From: Paenarthrobacter nitroguajacolicus JCM 14115
GTDB taxonomy: Bacteria; Actinomycetota; Actinomycetes; Actinomycetales; Micrococcaceae
Reading direction: 5' to 3'
NCBI GenBank assembly: GCA_001313365.1
Contig: BBFS01000092.1
Span: 1-19,796 of the forward strand
DNA length: 19,796 nt
A model generated the notes under the pieces. It worked only from the letters and a program-made list of their open reading frames with translations. It had not been told where the DNA came from and searched no databases. This document shows positions 17,900 to 19,796 of the stretch, piece by piece; positions within the stretch are counted from its first letter, which is position 1, and each line of letters opens with the position of its first letter. Made by a program: the position numbers and the translations under genes.

Positions 17900-18709
17900 A
17901 TGACCAGCACGATTCCGTACACGAAGAAGCCGTTCGCATCATCAATCCTGCTGTGGGTCCGCACCGACCAGCCCCCCCGACAACAGGGGGATGGCCTACT
18001 GGAAAGGCCCCCCCACTCCAAGATCATCTCCCCGACCCCCCCGGGTTCAATGAGTACCGCCAGATCCACCTCGCCGAGACCAATCCAGGTTTGTGGCCCG
18101 CTACCGCCGGGGTCGAGACCGCCATTCCCGCAGACCGGCGGATCGACGGGGGTCGCCGAAGTAACGTTCGCCTCCATGCTCTCGCCCATACTGGGCCGGA
18201 AACAGACCCGTCTCGCCTACCAAGACGAGATCAACGTGTTCCGGCGCACCCTGCTCTACGCCGGACTGCCGAACACTGCCCGCTGGTACGACGTTGGCGG
18301 ACCCGACGGGAAGACCGGGGGCCCGGGCCCTGATCTACCTCAGGAAACGAGAGGGCGCCGGCACACGCCCGTTCCGGAAGTACCTCACCGACGAGCTTGT
18401 GCCCGCGATCGCAAACACGGGAGCGATAACAGAACTACGCACGCAGGTATTCATGCCCTGGAACGAAAAGCTCTGGGACACCCCCCCCAACGTCGCCCAC
18501 GACAACCCCCCCACAGACCAGCGGTTCCACGCCTCTCTGATCCTCGCTTCAACGACGCGGCCGCGCGGGCTGCGTTCTTCGCCGGCGAGGAGATCACCGC
18601 ACTGTCGGACAGGCTGTCGGGCTTCGCATCCGCGGTCCACGCCTACGACGTGTCCGCGGCCCTGACCTACGTCACGGGTGGCAACATCCTTCCGCACTAC
18701 CAGGAATAG
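17900..18709 (+). CDS. EthD-like dimeric alpha/beta-barrel protein, frameshifted
   Basis: ATG at 17900 with GAAGGAAAA upstream. It begins MTSTIPYTKKPFASSILLWV and, when corrected, has a segment MAYWKGPHSKIIS and then EYRQIHLAE, similar to the conserved pHxK of EthD/Dabb domains. A second similar half follows, beginning ARALIYLRKREGAG, with TQVFMPWNEKLWDTP and RFHASLILGFNDAAA, and the end is AALTYVTGGNILPHYQE. It therefore looks like two ferredoxin-like repeats in about 265 residues. Shifts occur at the tracts near 17972, 18037, 18140, 18311 and 18535. I recall close relatives being labelled strictosidine synthase in databases, a name the sequence does not support. Function unknown; position suggests a small-molecule step in the same pathway. 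Confidence 0.6.
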   Translation: MTSTIPYTKKPFASSILLWVRTDQPPRQQGDGLLERPPHSKIISPTPPGSMSTARSTSPRPIQVCGPLPPGSRPPFPQTGGSTGVAEVTFASMLSPILGRKQTRLAYQDEINVFRRTLLYAGLPNTARWYDVGGPDGKTGGPGPDLPQETRGRRHTPVPEVPHRRACARDRKHGSDNRTTHAGIHALERKALGHPPQRRPRQPPHRPAVPRLSDPRFNDAAARAAFFAGEEITALSDRLSGFASAVHAYDVSAALTYVTGGNILPHYQE

Positions 18710-18756
18710 ACGAACTCCTACCCATCCCAAGATCGATCGCACCTCTGGAGCAGAAC

Positions 18757-19619
18757 ATGACCGAGCAGAGCACCGTCCACTATCAACGCACCTCACCACA
18801 GGTCGCGAGGATCACCTTCGCGAACCCGCCCGTGAACCTCATCGTCGGCGAGACCGTCCTCCGTCTCATCGAGATCGTCGATGAGTTGGCAACCGACGCC
18901 GATATCCAGGTGGTCGTCTTCGACAGCGGTGTCCCCCCCGACTTCTTCTACAACCACTTCGACCTCGCCGCGGCCGCCGACTTTCCCGCCCCCAGAAGGC
19001 GATGGAGCAGTTCCGGTGTGGACCGACCTGGTCCTGAAGCTTTCCAAGGCCCCTACATCACCATCGCAACCATCCGGGGGGCCGCACCCGCGGCGGGGGG
19101 GGCAACGAGCTCGCACTCGCGTTCGACCTGCGCTACGCCAGCCGCGAGAAAGCGATCTTCGGGCAGCCCGAGGTCGGCAGTGGTCTGCTGCCCGGTGGTG
19201 GGGGGGCACGGAGCGGCTTCCGCGGACCATCGGTCGTGACCGGGCGCTGGAGGTCATTCTCACCAGCGCAGACTACGACGCATCCACCGCCGAGCAATGG
19301 GGGGGCTGGATTACCCGCGCCCTGCCCGACGCCGAACTGGATGCCTTCGTCGACGCCATCGTCGCTCGGCTCGCGTCCTTCGACCGCACCTCCCTGGCAT
19401 CGGCCAAGGCGATGATTAACAGGCTTCACTACCACCGGAGGCGGACCTCGTCGCCGCCTACGGCGAGTTCGCGCACTCCCTCACCCTGCCTGGATTCCTC
19501 ACTCGCGCCGCAGGAGCCCAGGCGCTTGCAGACCAGGCCGGCATCGACCTGGAATACCGACTCGGCGAGTACATCGCATCGCCAACCAGTGACGCTGACA
19601 CCCGCCCCCCCACGAGTGA
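18757..19619 (+). CDS. Enoyl-CoA hydratase/isomerase family protein, frameshifted
   Basis: ATG at 18757 with CTGGAG upstream. Opening [20 protein letters not shown] and [20 protein letters not shown] are typical of crotonases. After several breaks between 18990 and 19200 the corrected core reads [20 protein letters not shown] (oxyanion-hole region), then [20 protein letters not shown] and [20 protein letters not shown]. The later frame continues [20 protein letters not shown] and [16 protein letters not shown]. The stop at 19617-19619 is restored by shortening the C7 tract at 19605. Total about 285 residues. Predicted reaction: hydration or isomerisation of an acyl-CoA double bond, giving a fatty-acid or ring-opened intermediate. 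Last gene of the operon, followed at once by the terminator. Confidence 0.88.
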
Positions 19620-19645
19620 GGGCCGCAGCATTTGCTGCGGCCCTC
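19618..19645. terminator. Strong bidirectional hairpin terminator
   Basis: Arms GAGGGCCGCAGCA and TGCTGCGGCCCTC are perfect 13-bp complements separated by TT, so the real loop is about four bases. It begins at the end of the enoyl-CoA hydratase gene and lies between two convergent genes, so it can end both. There is no long T-tract. Confidence 0.8.
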
Positions 19646-19675
19646 AGTCATTCCACGCCGGCTCGAAGGCGAGTG

Positions 19676-19796
19676 TCAGTTCGGCATCCGGTAGAACTTG
19701 CGGACAACGCGGTCGAAGCTCCGGGCCGGAACGACGCGGCGTAGCACGCTGATGCGTGCGGCCGCCGAGCCGGCGGTGCGCCGCAGTTTCGGGTTC
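19676..19796 (-). CDS. C-terminal end of a gene cut by the window edge, possibly SDR family
   Basis: An open minus-strand frame running off the 3' edge of the window and stopping at 19676-19678. The last residues include AARISVLRRVVPARSFDRVV and end RKFYRMPN. The basic, helix-rich tail resembles the end of some short-chain dehydrogenase/reductases, but the catalytic motifs would lie outside the window. It is convergent with the operon and shares its terminator. Confidence 0.35.
   Translation of the reverse strand, partial: NPKLRRTAGSAAARISVLRRVVPARSFDRVVRKFYRMPN

Noticed and set aside
17092..18189. 365-codon minus-strand ORF opposite hydrolase 2
   Set aside because: It is the antisense shadow of a gene with a complete catalytic triad and ribosome-binding site.
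428..19611. G7/C7 tracts as phase-variation switches
   Set aside because: They occur in dozens of unrelated housekeeping, catabolic and intergenic sites with the same length, which does not fit the few contingency loci of a phase-variable genome.
1..19796. CRISPR arrays, tRNA or rRNA genes
   Set aside because: No regularly spaced repeats and no recognisable tRNA or rRNA segments were found by eye; a tRNA scan would be needed to exclude a degenerate copy.

Overview
The window looks like a high-GC actinobacterial chromosome or large replicon, most likely Micrococcaceae (Arthrobacter or Pseudarthrobacter type). Evidence: a DUF4193 gene (actinobacteria-specific), strong G/C at third codon positions, and the style of the PEP synthase and hydrolase proteins. 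This assignment is inference from protein resemblance; no search was run.

Nearly every long gene is broken by frame changes, and the window holds more than 60 G or C tracts of 6-8 bases, about 50 of them exactly 7. Where a conserved family lets the original be judged (PEP synthase, PpsR, enoyl-CoA hydratase, hydrolases), the tracts read as 4-5 base runs lengthened to 7. The simplest explanation is sequencing or assembly error, so the genes are annotated as interrupted CDSs with full extents, not as true pseudogenes.

Layout. 1-460: remnant of a TetR-type regulator (minus) and a 20-bp tandem repeat. 597-4010: ppsR and ppsA, the kinase/phosphorylase regulator and the PEP synthase it controls, followed by a hairpin terminator. 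4282-4605: carboxymuconolactone-decarboxylase-family protein (minus). 4918-5622: DUF4193 gene and an unnamed ORF with a possible MbcA/ParS-like (DUF2384-like) end.

5659-11596 is an accessory stretch: DUF6308 and DUF6994 genes (minus), an excisionase-type HTH protein, an unrecognised protein with a C-terminal membrane helix (minus), then a translationally coupled pair (ImmA/IrrE-like protein without its HExxH zinc site, plus PIN-domain ribonuclease) and a NERD-domain nuclease-like protein. The coupled pair has toxin-antitoxin architecture and is the best candidate for a little-described system here.

11597-14295: about 1 kb without a clear gene, an MFS exporter (minus), and two copies of a 66-bp imperfect repeat bracketing the exporter. 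14296-19619: a TetR regulator (minus) divergent from a five-gene operon: alpha/beta hydrolase, quinone-oxidoreductase-like MDR enzyme, second alpha/beta hydrolase, EthD-like protein and enoyl-CoA hydratase. It reads as a TetR-controlled catabolic cluster of unknown substrate. It ends at a 13-bp-stem terminator shared with a convergent gene end (perhaps an SDR) at the window edge.
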